From NCBI RefSeq assembly GCF_018474025.1, contig NZ_JAHCTA010000012.1, positions 1-64,000 of the forward strand: a stretch of 64,000 nt of DNA, given 5' to 3'. Positions 25,228-35,233 of the stretch are shown one piece after another; position 1 is the first letter of the stretch, and every line of letters starts with the position of its first letter. This DNA comes from Alteromonas oceanisediminis. GTDB taxonomy: Bacteria > Pseudomonadota > Gammaproteobacteria > Enterobacterales > Alteromonadaceae. A program made the position numbers and the translations under genes. The notes under the pieces are model-generated. The model saw nothing but the letters and a program-made list of their open reading frames with translations. It did not search any database and was not told the DNA's origin.

Positions 25228-25653
25228 CTAGTCTAAATCCACTTTGCCGCGTAACGACTTGTTAAGGCCAGTGCGTTTCTTGGCTTCAATACGACGCCGC
25301 TGTGAGGCGCGCGTAGGGCGCGTTGGTTTTCGTGTGGGTGGAATGTACGCCGCTTCGTTGATAATAGTGACAAGTCTTTCAAGCGCGTCGCGTTTGTTCG
25401 CTTCCTGCGTGCGGTGCTGCTGGGCTTTAATCACCAGAACGCCTTCCGTGGTGACTCTGGAATCATTTCGATTAAGCAACTGTTCTTTTAGCCTGTCTGG
25501 CAAAGAGGAGGCGCTGATGTCAAAACGTAAATGGATGGCGGAAGACACTTTATTGACGTTTTGACCGCCTGACCCCTGAGCGCGCATTGCGCTGAGGTCT
25601 ATCTCACTTAGTGCAATGCTTAGGTTGTCGTTTATGGGTAGCTGTTCTGTCAA
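25228..25653 (-). CDS. arfB: Alternative ribosome-rescue factor / peptidyl-tRNA hydrolase ArfB (YaeJ)
   Basis: 141 residues, typical length. ArfB releases peptides from ribosomes stalled on mRNAs lacking a stop codon. The release-factor-like domain has the catalytic GGQ (29-31) in RAQGSGGQNVNKVSSA. The C-terminal tail is basic (RKPTRPTRASQRRRIEAKKR, then KSLRGKVDLD), as required to enter the empty mRNA channel. No codon-recognition domain is present, which separates it from RF1/RF2. Single gene behind the trp/yciI cluster. Confidence 0.95.
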   Translation of the reverse strand: MTEQLPINDNLSIALSEIDLSAMRAQGSGGQNVNKVSSAIHLRFDISASSLPDRLKEQLLNRNDSRVTTEGVLVIKAQQHRTQEANKRDALERLVTIINEAAYIPPTRKPTRPTRASQRRRIEAKKRTGLNKSLRGKVDLD

Positions 25654-25680
25654 TCTATCCCTCCCTTTTGTTGACTAACA

Positions 25681-25980
25681 CTACGGCAGCACTTTTTTAA
25701 ACGGCTTCACAACCACCGATTCATACACTCCTGCGGCAAGGTATGGGTCGGCATCTGCCCAAGTTTTCGCTGCGTTGAAGTCGTCAAACTGAGCAATCAC
25801 AATGCTACCACTAAATCCGTCTGGGCCGGGATCTTCATTATCAACGGCTGGATTAGGGCCTGCGACCAGTAAGCGGCCTTCTTCAGCCAGTGCGCGTAAG
25901 CGCGCCAAATGCGCGGGGCGGGTTTGAAGGCGTTGAGACAGCGTGTTCGGCGCATCCTGAGCAACAATTGAATAAAACAT
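25681..25980 (-). CDS. yciI: YciI-family protein
   Basis: 99 residues with a ferredoxin-like alpha-beta pattern. It starts [20 protein letters not shown], includes the conserved RPAHLARL (His-containing) and a [20 protein letters not shown] segment, as in YciI. The family has a proposed active-site His/Asp pair but no settled reaction. It is 3 bp downstream of trpA, so it belongs to the trp transcript. In E. coli yciI is also located near the trp region. Confidence 0.9.
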   Translation of the reverse strand: MFYSIVAQDAPNTLSQRLQTRPAHLARLRALAEEGRLLVAGPNPAVDNEDPGPDGFSGSIVIAQFDDFNAAKTWADADPYLAAGVYESVVVKPFKKVLP

Positions 25981-25983
25981 ACA

Positions 25984-26808
25984 TTATATTCCTGTGCGTG
26001 GCGCTTTAGCCGTTGCGGCTTTCATGTCGCGCACAAATTTATCCAGCGCGGCAAGCATTTTCGGTTCATCATCTACATGTTCAGCGATGATATTGACCGT
26101 GGCTGAGCCTGAAATCGCCCCGGCCGCCCCGGCATTAATCGCGTCGTTTACCTGTTGAGGCGTGGAAATACCAAAACCTAACAAGGGGGGCGCAACGTCA
26201 TATTGTGTGAGTTTATCGATTAGCGCTTTCGCTGGCACAGCGGCAGCGGTTTCTGCGCCTGTCACGCCAGCCCGTCCGAGCAAGTACGTATACCCTGAGG
26301 ACTTTTCACCGATGGTTTTCAATGTTTCATCACTGGCATTGGGAGGCGCAATGAGAATTTGCTGAATACTGTGCTGCTGGGCTGTATCGATAAACCGTTG
26401 CGCCTCGCGCAGGGGGACATCGGCAATAAGTATCGAATCGACACCAGCCTGCGCCGCATCATCATAAAATGTGTCAATCCCTCGCTTGAGTACAAGATTG
26501 CTGTAAAGCAGCAAACCTATCGGCACATCCGGGTGTTGCGCACGAATATTGCGTATGATGTCAAAGCAATCCGTTGGCGTTATCCGACTTTTCAGTGCTC
26601 GTATGCTGGCGCGCTGGATAGTGGGGCCATCTGCAATGGGATCAGAATAGGGAATACCAAGCTCTAGCGCATCGGCACCACTGTCGATCAATTGATTGAT
26701 AATCGATTCGCTGACGGATTTATCCGGATCACCCAGCATCACAAATGGCACAAACGCGCCTTCATTTTTGGCTTCTAAACGGTTGAACAGGTTTCTGTAG
26801 CGATCCAT
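25984..26808 (-). CDS. trpA: Tryptophan synthase alpha subunit
   Basis: 274 residues. It cleaves indole-3-glycerol phosphate to indole and glyceraldehyde 3-phosphate and feeds indole through a tunnel to TrpB. The catalytic glutamate and aspartate lie in [20 protein letters not shown]. The phosphate-binding loops are [10 protein letters not shown] and GAISGSATV. The start ATG overlaps the trpB stop by one base, the usual coupling of the two subunits. Confidence 0.97.
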   Translation of the reverse strand: MDRYRNLFNRLEAKNEGAFVPFVMLGDPDKSVSESIINQLIDSGADALELGIPYSDPIADGPTIQRASIRALKSRITPTDCFDIIRNIRAQHPDVPIGLLLYSNLVLKRGIDTFYDDAAQAGVDSILIADVPLREAQRFIDTAQQHSIQQILIAPPNASDETLKTIGEKSSGYTYLLGRAGVTGAETAAAVPAKALIDKLTQYDVAPPLLGFGISTPQQVNDAINAGAAGAISGSATVNIIAEHVDDEPKMLAALDKFVRDMKAATAKAPRTGI

Positions 26809-27989
26809 TATTCATCGTCTCCTAAAATGTTGATCACGTGGGCTAAATCTTTGTCGCCACGCCCTGAGAGGTTAAGCACAATAATGGTGTCATCTTCAGC
26901 CTCGTCTGCCATGTTGAGCGCATGGGCGAGTGCATGAGAGGATTCCAACGCAGGAATAATACCTTCTTTACGTGCCAATAGTTTAAACGCATTCAACGCC
27001 TCATCATCAGTCACGGCAACGTATTCGGCGCGGCCAATGTCAGACAAATAAGCGTGTTGTGGGCCTACAGCGGGGTAGTCCAAGCCTGCTGAGAGTGAGT
27101 ACGATTCCTCAATCTGACCGTCTTTGTCTTGCATGATATAGCTGTATGCGCCGTGTAGAATACCTTTCGAGCCCGTGCAAATTGTCGCTCCGTGTTCTTT
27201 GGTGTGTATACCTTTACCGGCCGGTTCAACACCGACCAATCGCACCGATGGTTCGTCAATAAAGTCGGCAAACATGCCAATTGCATTTGAACCACCGCCA
27301 ACACAGGCAACCACGGCGTCCGGTAAACGGCCTTCTTTTTCCATGATTTGGCGGCGCGTCTCTTCACCGATCATGCGGTGATATTCCCTGACGATAGTGG
27401 GAAACGGGTGAGGGCCAGCGGCCGTGCCAAGCAGATAATGCGCGGTGTCGTAGTTTGCTGACCAATCACGCATTGCTTCATTAACGGCATCTTTGAGCGT
27501 ACCTGATCCTGCATTCACGGGGATGACTTCAGCGCCCATCAGTCGCATGCGAAACACGTTCGGTGCTTGGCGTTCTACATCTTTTGCACCCATATAGATG
27601 CGCGCCTTGAGCCCCAGCAACGCGCAGGCTAGCGCAGTGGCCACGCCGTGTTGACCCGCGCCGGTTTCCGCAATGACTTCTTTTTTACCCATGCGTTTGG
27701 TTAACAGCGCTTGGCCCAACACCTGATTGGTTTTATGAGCACCTCCGTGCAGAAGATCTTCACGTTTTAGGTACAATTTCACCTTCGGGTTTGAGACTAA
27801 GTTTCGGCTCAATGTCATTGCTGTGGGTCGACCCGCGTAGTTTTTCAACAGGTCAAAGAACTCTTCTTGGAATGACGCATCCTCTTTGGCATCAATAAAT
27901 GCCTGTTCAAGCTGGTCAAGCGCGGGGATCAATAGCTCTGGCACGTACATGCCACCGTATTCACCAAATTTTGTCTCAAGTTTGTGCAT
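26808..27989 (-). CDS. trpB: Tryptophan synthase beta subunit
   Basis: 393 residues. A PLP enzyme that condenses indole with serine. The PLP lysine is in GGAHKTNQ, the catalytic glutamate in AETGAGQHG, and the glycine-rich phosphate site in [12 protein letters not shown]. Close to the length of E. coli TrpB (397). It lies 15 bp behind the fused trpCF gene. Confidence 0.98.
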   Translation of the reverse strand: MHKLETKFGEYGGMYVPELLIPALDQLEQAFIDAKEDASFQEEFFDLLKNYAGRPTAMTLSRNLVSNPKVKLYLKREDLLHGGAHKTNQVLGQALLTKRMGKKEVIAETGAGQHGVATALACALLGLKARIYMGAKDVERQAPNVFRMRLMGAEVIPVNAGSGTLKDAVNEAMRDWSANYDTAHYLLGTAAGPHPFPTIVREYHRMIGEETRRQIMEKEGRLPDAVVACVGGGSNAIGMFADFIDEPSVRLVGVEPAGKGIHTKEHGATICTGSKGILHGAYSYIMQDKDGQIEESYSLSAGLDYPAVGPQHAYLSDIGRAEYVAVTDDEALNAFKLLARKEGIIPALESSHALAHALNMADEAEDDTIIVLNLSGRGDKDLAHVINILGDDE

Positions 27990-28004
27990 ATCTTTTACTC
28001 CAAT

Positions 28005-29408
28005 TTAATAAGCGCGTAACGCTGAAAACAGTGCGTCTAATTTTTGCTTATCTTTGTGGCCTGGTAACGCTTCAACGCCTGAATTCACATCGATTAGGCC
28101 CACGCCCGTGGCTGCCGCCTGGCGTGCGTTTTGTGGTGAAATTCCGCCGGCCAAAACCACAGACGGCAAGGATTCGATCTGCGATAGCAGCGACCAATCA
28201 AACTGCTTACCTGTGCCGCCACTCTGGCTGCCGACTTGGCAATCCAGCAGCACGCGATTACAGGTAGCTCGCAAGGTATTGTTGGGGTCTGTCAGCGCTG
28301 CTGGCAATGACTCAGAAATACCCAGCGCTTTCCAAATCTCACAGCAGTCAGCAAGGCGCTCGCGCAAAGCAGCCATGTACTCTGTTGACTCGCTTCCGTG
28401 GAGCTGTACCACAGACAAGCTAAGGGTATCTGCATAGCTGGCAACGGTATCAATATCTTCATCGACAAAAACCCCTACGTAGGGCTGTGCAACCGCATGA
28501 GCGATCACTTGCGCATCCGCTAACGAAACGGCTCGTGGTGATTTTGCAGCAAAAATAAGCCCGGCATAGTGCGCAGGGCTATCCGCCACCCATTGTGCTT
28601 GCTCTACTGTGGTGATCCCGCACACTTTGACTGCGGGATAAAGTAAGTCGGTAACAGCGCGAGCCAGATCGTCTTGCGCCATGAGTGCACTGCCGACCAA
28701 AAAACCATCGCAAAATGGCGATAACCGAGCGACATCCTGATGCGTATAGATGCCACTTTCCGAAATAACCACATGCTCAAAATCAACGTCTTTAAGCAAG
28801 GGGACGAGTCGTTCTGTGGTCGCTAAATCGGTACTTAAATCACGCAGATTGCGATTATTAATCCCGATAATATTGGCTTGCAATGCAATAGCGCGGTGCA
28901 TCTCTTGTTCATTGCTCACTTCGGTTAAAACGTCCATGGAATACTGGCGAGCGAGTGTGGCTAGCGTTCGATATTCGTCATCGTTGAGCACCGACAACAT
29001 GAGTAAGATCGCGTCAGCTCCGTGAACGCGCGCCAGATGAACCTGATACTCATCAATGAAAAAATCTTTGTTGATGACTGGTTGTGTTACGCGCTGCGTG
29101 ACAAAGTCGAGATATTCGTAAGTGCCCTGAAAATACTTTTCATCTGTGAGCACCGAAATACAGGCTGCGTGGGGCGCATAGGCAGTGATGATTTCTTCTA
29201 AATCAAAGTGTGCTCGAATTAAGCCTTTGCTGGGTGACGCTTTTTTACATTCAAAAATGAATCCCGTCGACTCAGCAGACAACGCTGCGAAAAATGACTT
29301 TTCCGTGGGTTTGATACGGTCTACAAAATCTGCGAGCGGCCGAGCTTGTTTGCGCTGCTCAACCTCTTTGCGCTTGTCCTTAACAATTTTTTCTAGCACA
29401 TTGGCCAT
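28005..29408 (-). CDS. trpCF: Bifunctional indole-3-glycerol phosphate synthase / phosphoribosylanthranilate isomerase
   Basis: 467 residues in two TIM barrels. The N-terminal IGPS domain (about 1-255) has FIFECKKASPSKGLIR with the catalytic lysine, VLTDEKYFQG and the ISESGIYT loop. The C-terminal PRAI domain (about 257-467) has KVCGITTVEQA with its catalytic Cys, VQLHGSE and VLAGGISPQN. Fusion of TrpC and TrpF in this order is common in gammaproteobacteria including E. coli. The start ATG directly follows the trpD stop. Confidence 0.97.
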   Translation of the reverse strand: MANVLEKIVKDKRKEVEQRKQARPLADFVDRIKPTEKSFFAALSAESTGFIFECKKASPSKGLIRAHFDLEEIITAYAPHAACISVLTDEKYFQGTYEYLDFVTQRVTQPVINKDFFIDEYQVHLARVHGADAILLMLSVLNDDEYRTLATLARQYSMDVLTEVSNEQEMHRAIALQANIIGINNRNLRDLSTDLATTERLVPLLKDVDFEHVVISESGIYTHQDVARLSPFCDGFLVGSALMAQDDLARAVTDLLYPAVKVCGITTVEQAQWVADSPAHYAGLIFAAKSPRAVSLADAQVIAHAVAQPYVGVFVDEDIDTVASYADTLSLSVVQLHGSESTEYMAALRERLADCCEIWKALGISESLPAALTDPNNTLRATCNRVLLDCQVGSQSGGTGKQFDWSLLSQIESLPSVVLAGGISPQNARQAAATGVGLIDVNSGVEALPGHKDKQKLDALFSALRAY

Positions 29409-30443
29409 CTATACGGTCTCCTGACTGAGTTTTGCCGCTGCTTCTATCGTGTTGAGCGGTTTTCCCTGTTGAATCGCATTCATGGCTAATTCAGCAGCGT
29501 CTTTGTACGTTGTTGCGACGCCGGTTAACTGGATGAGTGCCGCCGCATTAATCGCAATCGCTGCGGTGTGCGCCGCTTTGCCCTGACCCGCTAGTACGTC
29601 GGCAATTAGCTGTCGGTTCTGTTCGGGATCGCCGCCGGCAATTTCTGACAGCGCATATCGGGGTAAACCGAATAATTCCGGACTCAGCTCAACGGCTCGT
29701 TGACCTTCCTCGCTAATTTCGATGCCGTGTGTTACGTCATGGATGGCAATTTCATCTAAACCACTGCCATGAACAATTAATGCTTTTTCGCTGTTCAAGC
29801 TTGCTGCCGCGTCGGCGTAGGTTTGCAGCAAAGAGGGGCTATACACCCCGAATACACTGTGAGTTGGGGCTGCCGGATTTGCCAGCGGCCCTAAAATATT
29901 AAACAGTGTGCGCGTTTTCAGTGAGGTTCTCACCGGCATCGCGTACTTCACACCGGCATGGTAAACCGGCGCGAATAGAAAGCAAAAGTTAGTTTGGTCT
30001 AAGCTATTCCTTGCAGCCGCTGGCGACGACATGAGCGCATAACCAAAGGCGTTGAACAGGTCCGCAGAACCTGATTGACTGGAAACGCTGCGATTGCCGT
30101 GTTTAGCCACTTTTACTCCACAGCTTGCAGCAACGATCGCTGCAGCGCTGGAAATATTGATGGTGTTATGACCGTCGCCGCCGGTACCGACGATATCTGC
30201 AAAGGCGTAATCAGGTCGGCTAAACTCAGCGGCATTTTGACGCATGGCATGCGCTGCACCGGCGATTTCGCTGGGACGTTCGCCTTTTATTTTTAACCCT
30301 ACAAGCAAAGCGGCAAGTTGAGCGTCATCAAGCTCGCCCTGCATCACTGCGCTAAACAGCAAAAAGCTGGTGTTTTGATCAAGTGTCTGACCTTGATAAA
30401 TCTGCTCTAGGGCAGCGGTAATCTGTGAAATATCTAACGCCAT
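29409..30443 (-). CDS. trpD: Anthranilate phosphoribosyltransferase
   Basis: 344 residues as a stand-alone enzyme, not fused to TrpG as in E. coli. It transfers phosphoribose from PRPP to anthranilate. The PRPP-binding loops are [15 protein letters not shown] and [15 protein letters not shown], and the anthranilate-binding region continues with FGYAL. A GPLANPA stretch is conserved. It lies 3 bp behind trpG. Confidence 0.97.
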   Translation of the reverse strand: MALDISQITAALEQIYQGQTLDQNTSFLLFSAVMQGELDDAQLAALLVGLKIKGERPSEIAGAAHAMRQNAAEFSRPDYAFADIVGTGGDGHNTINISSAAAIVAASCGVKVAKHGNRSVSSQSGSADLFNAFGYALMSSPAAARNSLDQTNFCFLFAPVYHAGVKYAMPVRTSLKTRTLFNILGPLANPAAPTHSVFGVYSPSLLQTYADAAASLNSEKALIVHGSGLDEIAIHDVTHGIEISEEGQRAVELSPELFGLPRYALSEIAGGDPEQNRQLIADVLAGQGKAAHTAAIAINAAALIQLTGVATTYKDAAELAMNAIQQGKPLNTIEAAAKLSQETV

Positions 30444-30446
30444 GCT

Positions 30447-31058
30447 TCAGTCCTGATTAGTGTCTTTGGGTGCGATAAGAAACTGCACAGCTTGCAGCAA
30501 CAGTTGGCTACCCTGTGCGGTAAGGATGGATTCGGGATGAAACTGAAATCCGATCATTTTGTCAGCGGCATGATAGACCGCCATTGCCATGTTGTTGACT
30601 GTAGCGGTAACTTCAAGCTCCACCGGCATATTGTTGCCAATTAGCGAGTGATAGCGAGCGACAGGTAACGGCTGAGACACATGAGCAAACATCCGATCGC
30701 CGCAGTGCTCGATAGCGGATGATTTACCGTGAACAACTTCGCCTGCGCGTTCAATAACGCCACCATAGTGTTCAACAATGGCTTGATGGCCCAGACAAAT
30801 ACCCACCACGGGGAAGCGGCCTTTCACTTTCGCTAATAAGGCGGGCATACAGCCGGCGCTGGCGGGATTGCCCGGGCCAGGTGAGAGGACTAATACTACC
30901 GGTGAGACCGCGGATTGATGCTCCATTTGTGCAACGATGTAGTCGGCATCCACGGTATTACGAAAAATCTGCACGTCAAAGGCAAGGGTACGCAGTTCAT
31001 CCACGAGGTTGTAAGAAAATGAATCGATGTTGTCGAGTAAAAATACGCAGGTTTTCAT
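30447..31058 (-). CDS. trpG: Anthranilate synthase glutamine amidotransferase component
   Basis: 203 residues. A class I glutamine amidotransferase that supplies ammonia to TrpE. The nucleophile is in VGICLGHQAIVEHYGG and the His-Glu pair in FQFHPESILT. The oxyanion region is LSPGPGNPASAG. Its start overlaps the trpE stop by 4 bp (ATGA). It is a separate gene, so this operon keeps the unfused trpE-trpG-trpD arrangement. Confidence 0.97.
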   Translation of the reverse strand: MKTCVFLLDNIDSFSYNLVDELRTLAFDVQIFRNTVDADYIVAQMEHQSAVSPVVLVLSPGPGNPASAGCMPALLAKVKGRFPVVGICLGHQAIVEHYGGVIERAGEVVHGKSSAIEHCGDRMFAHVSQPLPVARYHSLIGNNMPVELEVTATVNNMAMAVYHAADKMIGFQFHPESILTAQGSQLLLQAVQFLIAPKDTNQD

Positions 31059-32656
31059 GATAGTGCTCCAGCGTGAGTCTGCTGGCTACTCAAGATCGCT
31101 GTGATCACAGCCTGCGCTTTACCGCGGGTTTCATCGGCTTCGGCTTGCGGAATGGAGTCATGTACGACACCGGCACCAGCCTGAATATAGGCCACTCCGT
31201 TGCGCACAAAGGCACTACGAATGACGATGCAGGAATCCATGTCGCCCTGACCATTTAGGTAACCCACGGCACCGCCATAACTTCCGCGCCGTTGCTTTTC
31301 TGTTTCTCGAATCAATGATGCGGCACTGACCTTGGGCGCACCAACAAGTGTGCCCATGTTCATGCACGCCTGATAGGCATGTAAGGCGTCTAAATCATCG
31401 CGCAGTTCACCGACCACTCGAGAAACCAAATGCATGACGTGCGAATACCGGTCAACTTTGAGCAAATCCTTAACATAACGAGTACCGGCCTTACTCACAC
31501 GGGCTACATCATTGCGGGCTAAGTCAACCAACATAATATGTTCCGATGTTTCTTTACTGTCTTCGCGCAAATTCAATTCAATCCGACTGTCGAGATCGTG
31601 GTTTAAGCTACCGTCCGGACGTTTACCACGAGGCCGCGTGCCCGCAATAGGATAGATTTCAACGATGTTACTGATGGCAGAATACTTAAGCGCGGATTCA
31701 GGCGATGCGCCGAACATAGTAAAATCTGCATCTTTCAGAAAAAACATATAAGGGCTGGGGTTTTGTTGGCGCAGCGTCGCATAAGCATGTTCGGCAGAAG
31801 GGCAAGCGATGGAAAATGTGCGAGAGGGAACCACCTGAAAAATATCACCGGCCAAAATGTGTTCTTTCAGAAACTCTACATCTTTTACGTAATCACCATC
31901 AGACTTATCGACGCGCACACGCTTATCGCTAGCCGCCTGTGGTGCTGGCGCTAATGCGCTGGGTAATTGGCTGATCGCTGTTTGAATCGCTTCTACCCGT
32001 TGATTAATACGTAGATAGTTATCAGCTACGTTTGGCCCGGAAAATACACTCCCGACAATATCGGTTGTTTGTGCCTGATGATCAATTCTTAACAGGGTCT
32101 CGGCGACGTAAAACACGTAATCGGGGCAGGTATTTTCGCTATCGTCGACTGTAGGTAAGTCTTCAAACGTAGCGAGTAAATCGTAGGCAAAAACACCGCC
32201 CAAGAACACCGCATGAGGAACATCACGAATGGCTTTTATACCGTTAATGACAGCGCGTAAAGCGTCAAATACTGACGGGCTTTTTAGGCGAGTATCTTCG
32301 TCACTGTTCGGATCGCTGGGCGGGCACGAGAGCGTGATAGCACCACTGTCGTGAGAGACACAGGTTATTTGGGCGGGGCAGTTGGCTTTAATGATGTCAA
32401 TGATGTTAGTGCCGTTACTGGTCACAGGGGAGCAGGTGACGTCTTGGTGCTGACATTCAATACGTAGCGCCGCATCTACCAACAACAGGCTCTTAAGATT
32501 GTCTTTACTGTCAATTTCAGCTGATTCGAGCAGCAGTGCGTAGGGGCTGTCTTTACACAACTCCGCATACGCAATAAGCGGGTCGCGAATGTAGCCTGCG
32601 GTTTGGCAAATGGATTCAACGCGCCCGGTCGTTGTGCCAAGTTGAGTTAAACTCAT
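31055..32656 (-). CDS. trpE: Anthranilate synthase component I
   Basis: 533 residues. It converts chorismate to anthranilate with ammonia from TrpG. The chorismate-binding domain is marked by GDIFQVVPSRTFSI, GASPESALKY, IAGTRPRGK and a C-terminal GAPKVSA plus QAGAGVVHDS. The N-terminal feedback site carries LLLESAEIDSKDN, matching the LLES-type tryptophan-binding motif. First structural gene of the operon, 25 bp behind the attenuator. Confidence 0.98.
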   Translation of the reverse strand: MSLTQLGTTTGRVESICQTAGYIRDPLIAYAELCKDSPYALLLESAEIDSKDNLKSLLLVDAALRIECQHQDVTCSPVTSNGTNIIDIIKANCPAQITCVSHDSGAITLSCPPSDPNSDEDTRLKSPSVFDALRAVINGIKAIRDVPHAVFLGGVFAYDLLATFEDLPTVDDSENTCPDYVFYVAETLLRIDHQAQTTDIVGSVFSGPNVADNYLRINQRVEAIQTAISQLPSALAPAPQAASDKRVRVDKSDGDYVKDVEFLKEHILAGDIFQVVPSRTFSIACPSAEHAYATLRQQNPSPYMFFLKDADFTMFGASPESALKYSAISNIVEIYPIAGTRPRGKRPDGSLNHDLDSRIELNLREDSKETSEHIMLVDLARNDVARVSKAGTRYVKDLLKVDRYSHVMHLVSRVVGELRDDLDALHAYQACMNMGTLVGAPKVSAASLIRETEKQRRGSYGGAVGYLNGQGDMDSCIVIRSAFVRNGVAYIQAGAGVVHDSIPQAEADETRGKAQAVITAILSSQQTHAGALS

Positions 32657-32681
32657 GTCCTAATTACTCCGTCCATCAGGT

Positions 32682-32708
32682 AAAAAAAAAGCCCGTAATC
32701 ACGGGCTT
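32682..32708 (-). terminator. trp attenuator (intrinsic terminator of the leader)
   Basis: On the minus strand AAGCCCGT (32701-32708) and ACGGGCTT (32689-32696) enclose a 4-base loop and are followed by nine T. Upstream, GCCCG of this stem can instead pair with CGGGC at 32739-32743 (antiterminator). A competing leader stem GCACTCGC (32754-32761) with GCGATGTGC (32732-32740) completes the classical 1:2, 2:3, 3:4 scheme. Confidence 0.93.
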
Positions 32709-32745
32709 TCGTCTATTTGCTGCGCACACGCGCACATCGCCCGAT

Positions 32746-32793
32746 TCATTTCAGCGAGTGCCACCACCAGTTTGATGCAGTTGTGTGAGCCAT
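32746..32793 (-). CDS. trpL: trp operon leader peptide
   Basis: A 15-codon frame, MAHTTASNWWWHSLK, with three consecutive tryptophan codons (TGG TGG TGG). It is placed so that a ribosome stalled there would cover the first arm of the leader stem (32754-32761). This would let the antiterminator form, as in the attenuation mechanism known from enteric bacteria. Upstream AGGA is 11 bases from the ATG, a weak to moderate ribosome binding site. No TrpR-type operator (CTAG half-sites) is seen in the gap to the divergent gene, so attenuation may be the main control. Confidence 0.93.
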   Translation of the reverse strand: MAHTTASNWWWHSLK

Positions 32794-32878
32794 TGTAAAA
32801 ATATTCCTGTGATGCGCTTGGGCATTAATGGTAACGAGGCTATTCGCCGCGTATACTGTGCATATAGAAGAAAACAAT

Positions 32879-33748
32879 TTGAGTCTTGTGTCAACCGTAA
32901 ATTCATCTAGCCCGTTAAAAATTGACCTGCATAGCCACACGCGTCACTCCGATGGGCATCTCACGCCAGAGGAAATTGTTCAGCGTGCACATACGATGCA
33001 GGTAGACGTTTTGGCGATTACTGATCACGACACTGTCGCTGGGATAGCACCTGCACTGCGTTACCAACAGCGCCAGAAGCGGCCGTTAAACCTGATTGCG
33101 GGTATTGAACTGTCAACCCGTTGGCACGCGTTTGATATTCATATTATTGGGCTGAACATTGATCCGACTGACAGCGCGTTTCAGTCCCGCTTGGCATGTC
33201 AACACGAAACGCGACGTGCTCGCGCAGCGAACATTGCGCGCAAGTTGGGTCTGTGCGGTTTCGACGAGGCTGCAGAACAGGCTATCGACAGTGCACAGGG
33301 CGGTCAGGTAACGCGCTCGCATTTTGCCAAGGCTTTGGTGAGCGCGGGTATCGTGAAAGACAATGTGCAGGCGTTTAAGCAGTATCTAGGTAAAGGTAAG
33401 CGGGCTTATGTGGCAGCGCAGTGGATATCAATTCAAGAGGCCATAACATGGATTAAAGAGGCCGGTGGTCAAGCGGTGCTGGCGCATCCCAGCCATTATG
33501 ACATGGCCACAAAGTGGCTACGTCGTTTGGTCAGCGAATTTGCACTCGCCGGTGGGCATGGCATTGAGCTCAGCTATCCCAATTTAACCAAAGAAAAACA
33601 GGCACTGCTCATTGAGATGGCGCGGTCGGCTGAATTGATGGGCTCTTCAGGCTCTGACTTTCACTTCCCCAGCCGATGGACAGAGCTAGGCAGGCGTTCA
33701 ACTTTACCTGACGACATCACGCCAATATGGCATGATTGGAATCTATAA
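32879..33748 (+). CDS. PHP-domain phosphoesterase, YciV (RNase AM / 5'-3' exoribonuclease) family
   Basis: 289 residues if translation begins at TTG 32879 (GAAG 8 bases upstream). GTG 32888 is as likely, and ATG 32828 would overlap the probable promoter. The PHP metal motifs are IDLHSHTRHSDG, AITDHDT, GIELSTRW, LAHPSHY and GSDFH. In E. coli the homologue acts on nucleoside 3',5'-bisphosphates and trims 5' ends of rRNAs. It is divergent from the trp leader and leads an operon with YciO and ScpAB, an order seen in many gammaproteobacteria. Confidence 0.92.
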   Translation: MSLVSTVNSSSPLKIDLHSHTRHSDGHLTPEEIVQRAHTMQVDVLAITDHDTVAGIAPALRYQQRQKRPLNLIAGIELSTRWHAFDIHIIGLNIDPTDSAFQSRLACQHETRRARAANIARKLGLCGFDEAAEQAIDSAQGGQVTRSHFAKALVSAGIVKDNVQAFKQYLGKGKRAYVAAQWISIQEAITWIKEAGGQAVLAHPSHYDMATKWLRRLVSEFALAGGHGIELSYPNLTKEKQALLIEMARSAELMGSSGSDFHFPSRWTELGRRSTLPDDITPIWHDWNL

Positions 33749-33775
33749 CAAGAGGCAGCGCGGTTTCGCGATATT

Positions 33776-34396
33776 ATGAGTCAGTTTTTTTACATACACC
33801 CAGATAACCCGCAGGTACGGCTATTGCGCCAAGCGGTCGAACTTATCCGAGACGGGCAAGTGGTGGTCTATCCGACCGATTCAGGTTATGCCATTGGCTG
33901 CCAAATGGACGACAAATCGGCGCTGGAACAACTCTGCCGTATTCGTGATATTGGTAAAGACCATAATTTTACCTTGATGTGTCGCGACATGTCGGAAATC
34001 TCAAACTATGCGCGTGTTGACAACACGGCGTTCCGACAAATCAAAAACAACACCCCCGGACCGTACACCTTCGTATTAAAGGCGACCAAGGAAGTTCCTA
34101 AGCGTTTGCAAAATCCGAAGCGAAAAACCATTGGTATTCGCGTACCGAACAATACGATTGCCCTGCAATTGCTGGAAGCGTTGGGTGAACCATTGATGTC
34201 GACGACTCTGTTGCTTCCGGGCGAAGACATTGCTGAATCAGATCCGGATGCGATCCGCGAAAAGCTGGAGAAACAGGTTGGTCTGATTATTCATGGGGGT
34301 TACCTAGGCGAGCAGCCGACGACCGTTATCGACATGTCGGAAGGCGAAAACACCATTATCCGCCTTGGCAGCGGTGATCCCAGCCCCTTTGAGTAG
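33776..34396 (+). CDS. yciO: YciO, Sua5/YciO/YrdC-family protein
   Basis: 206 residues. The Sua5-like fold is visible in VVYPTDSGYAIGCQ, the phosphate-binding KKNNTPGPYTFVLKA-like stretch (NNTPGPYTFVL) and the SGEP-like TTLLLPGED. YrdC and Sua5 make threonylcarbamoyl-AMP for tRNA t6A, whereas YciO has weak activity and an unclear role. The N-terminal FYIHPDNPQVRLLRQAVELI is the YciO form. The scpA gene follows without gap. Confidence 0.93.
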   Translation: MSQFFYIHPDNPQVRLLRQAVELIRDGQVVVYPTDSGYAIGCQMDDKSALEQLCRIRDIGKDHNFTLMCRDMSEISNYARVDNTAFRQIKNNTPGPYTFVLKATKEVPKRLQNPKRKTIGIRVPNNTIALQLLEALGEPLMSTTLLLPGEDIAESDPDAIREKLEKQVGLIIHGGYLGEQPTTVIDMSEGENTIIRLGSGDPSPFE

Positions 34397-35233
34397 GTGA
34401 TGGCCGACGATACGCGCGATCCAATCGGCCAAGAGCCTGTTCAACAGCCTCTGCCGCTGGCATTTGTTCATGGAGAGGCACTGATCGAGAAGCCCGAAGA
34501 CTTGTATATTCCGCCAGATGCACTGGAGGTGATTCTTGATTCATTTGAGGGGCCACTGGACTTATTGCTGTATCTCATTCGTAAGCAAAAATTCGATATT
34601 GTCAGTATGCCAGTATTGAAAATAACTCAGCAGTACATGCAGTATGTGGATGTAATGCAGGAACTCAAACTTGAGCTTGCCGCAGAGTACCTGCTGATGG
34701 CGGCGATTTTAGCCGAAATAAAATCGCGTTTGTTACTGCCCAAACGTCCCGCCGAGGAAGAAGACGAAGGCGACCCTCGCGCTGAGTTGATGCGTCGTTT
34801 GAAAGAATATGAAGTCATTAAAAAGGCCGCTCATGATTTGGATAGACTGCCTAGAGCTGAACGTGACCATTTCACGGCAAGCGCCATACCGGCGGACAGT
34901 ATTGAGCCGATCCGCCTGTTGCCGCACACCTCACTCCAGGAGTTAACCTTAGCGTTTCAGGCGGCCATGCAACGCGCCAAAGCATTTGAACACCATCATA
35001 TTGCCAAAGAGACGCTCTCGACACGTGAACGTATGGCCGCAATTTTACAGCGTTTATCGCTGCAGCAGTACACGCCGATGCAGCACCTTTACACGGTTGA
35101 AGAAGGCAGGACTGGTGTGGTCGTGACATTTCTGGCGCTCCTCGAACTGACGAAAGAGGGGCTGGTAGACTGTATTCAGGCTGAGGCGTATTCACACGTT
35201 CACGTCAAACTGAAATCGAATGATTTGCTATGA
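34397..35233 (+). CDS. scpA: Segregation and condensation protein A
   Basis: 278 residues. ScpA is the kleisin that, with ScpB, bridges the SMC dimer in a bacterial condensin-like complex. Core motifs include SFEGPLDLLLYLIRKQKFDI near residues 51-70, LAAEYLLMAAILAEIKSRLL, and a C-terminal winged helix ending LVDCIQAEAYSHVHVKL. The start is GTG at 34397 with ATG at 34400 as alternative. It overlaps scpB by 4 bp. Enterobacteria use MukBEF instead, so ScpAB supports a non-enterobacterial host. Confidence 0.95.
   Translation: MMADDTRDPIGQEPVQQPLPLAFVHGEALIEKPEDLYIPPDALEVILDSFEGPLDLLLYLIRKQKFDIVSMPVLKITQQYMQYVDVMQELKLELAAEYLLMAAILAEIKSRLLLPKRPAEEEDEGDPRAELMRRLKEYEVIKKAAHDLDRLPRAERDHFTASAIPADSIEPIRLLPHTSLQELTLAFQAAMQRAKAFEHHHIAKETLSTRERMAAILQRLSLQQYTPMQHLYTVEEGRTGVVVTFLALLELTKEGLVDCIQAEAYSHVHVKLKSNDLL

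Noticed and set aside
32746-32940. A 64-residue protein on the minus strand covering the trp leader
   Set aside because: Only the last 15 codons with WWW fit a leader peptide with correct position relative to the attenuator; the upstream part overlaps the promoter region of the divergent gene.
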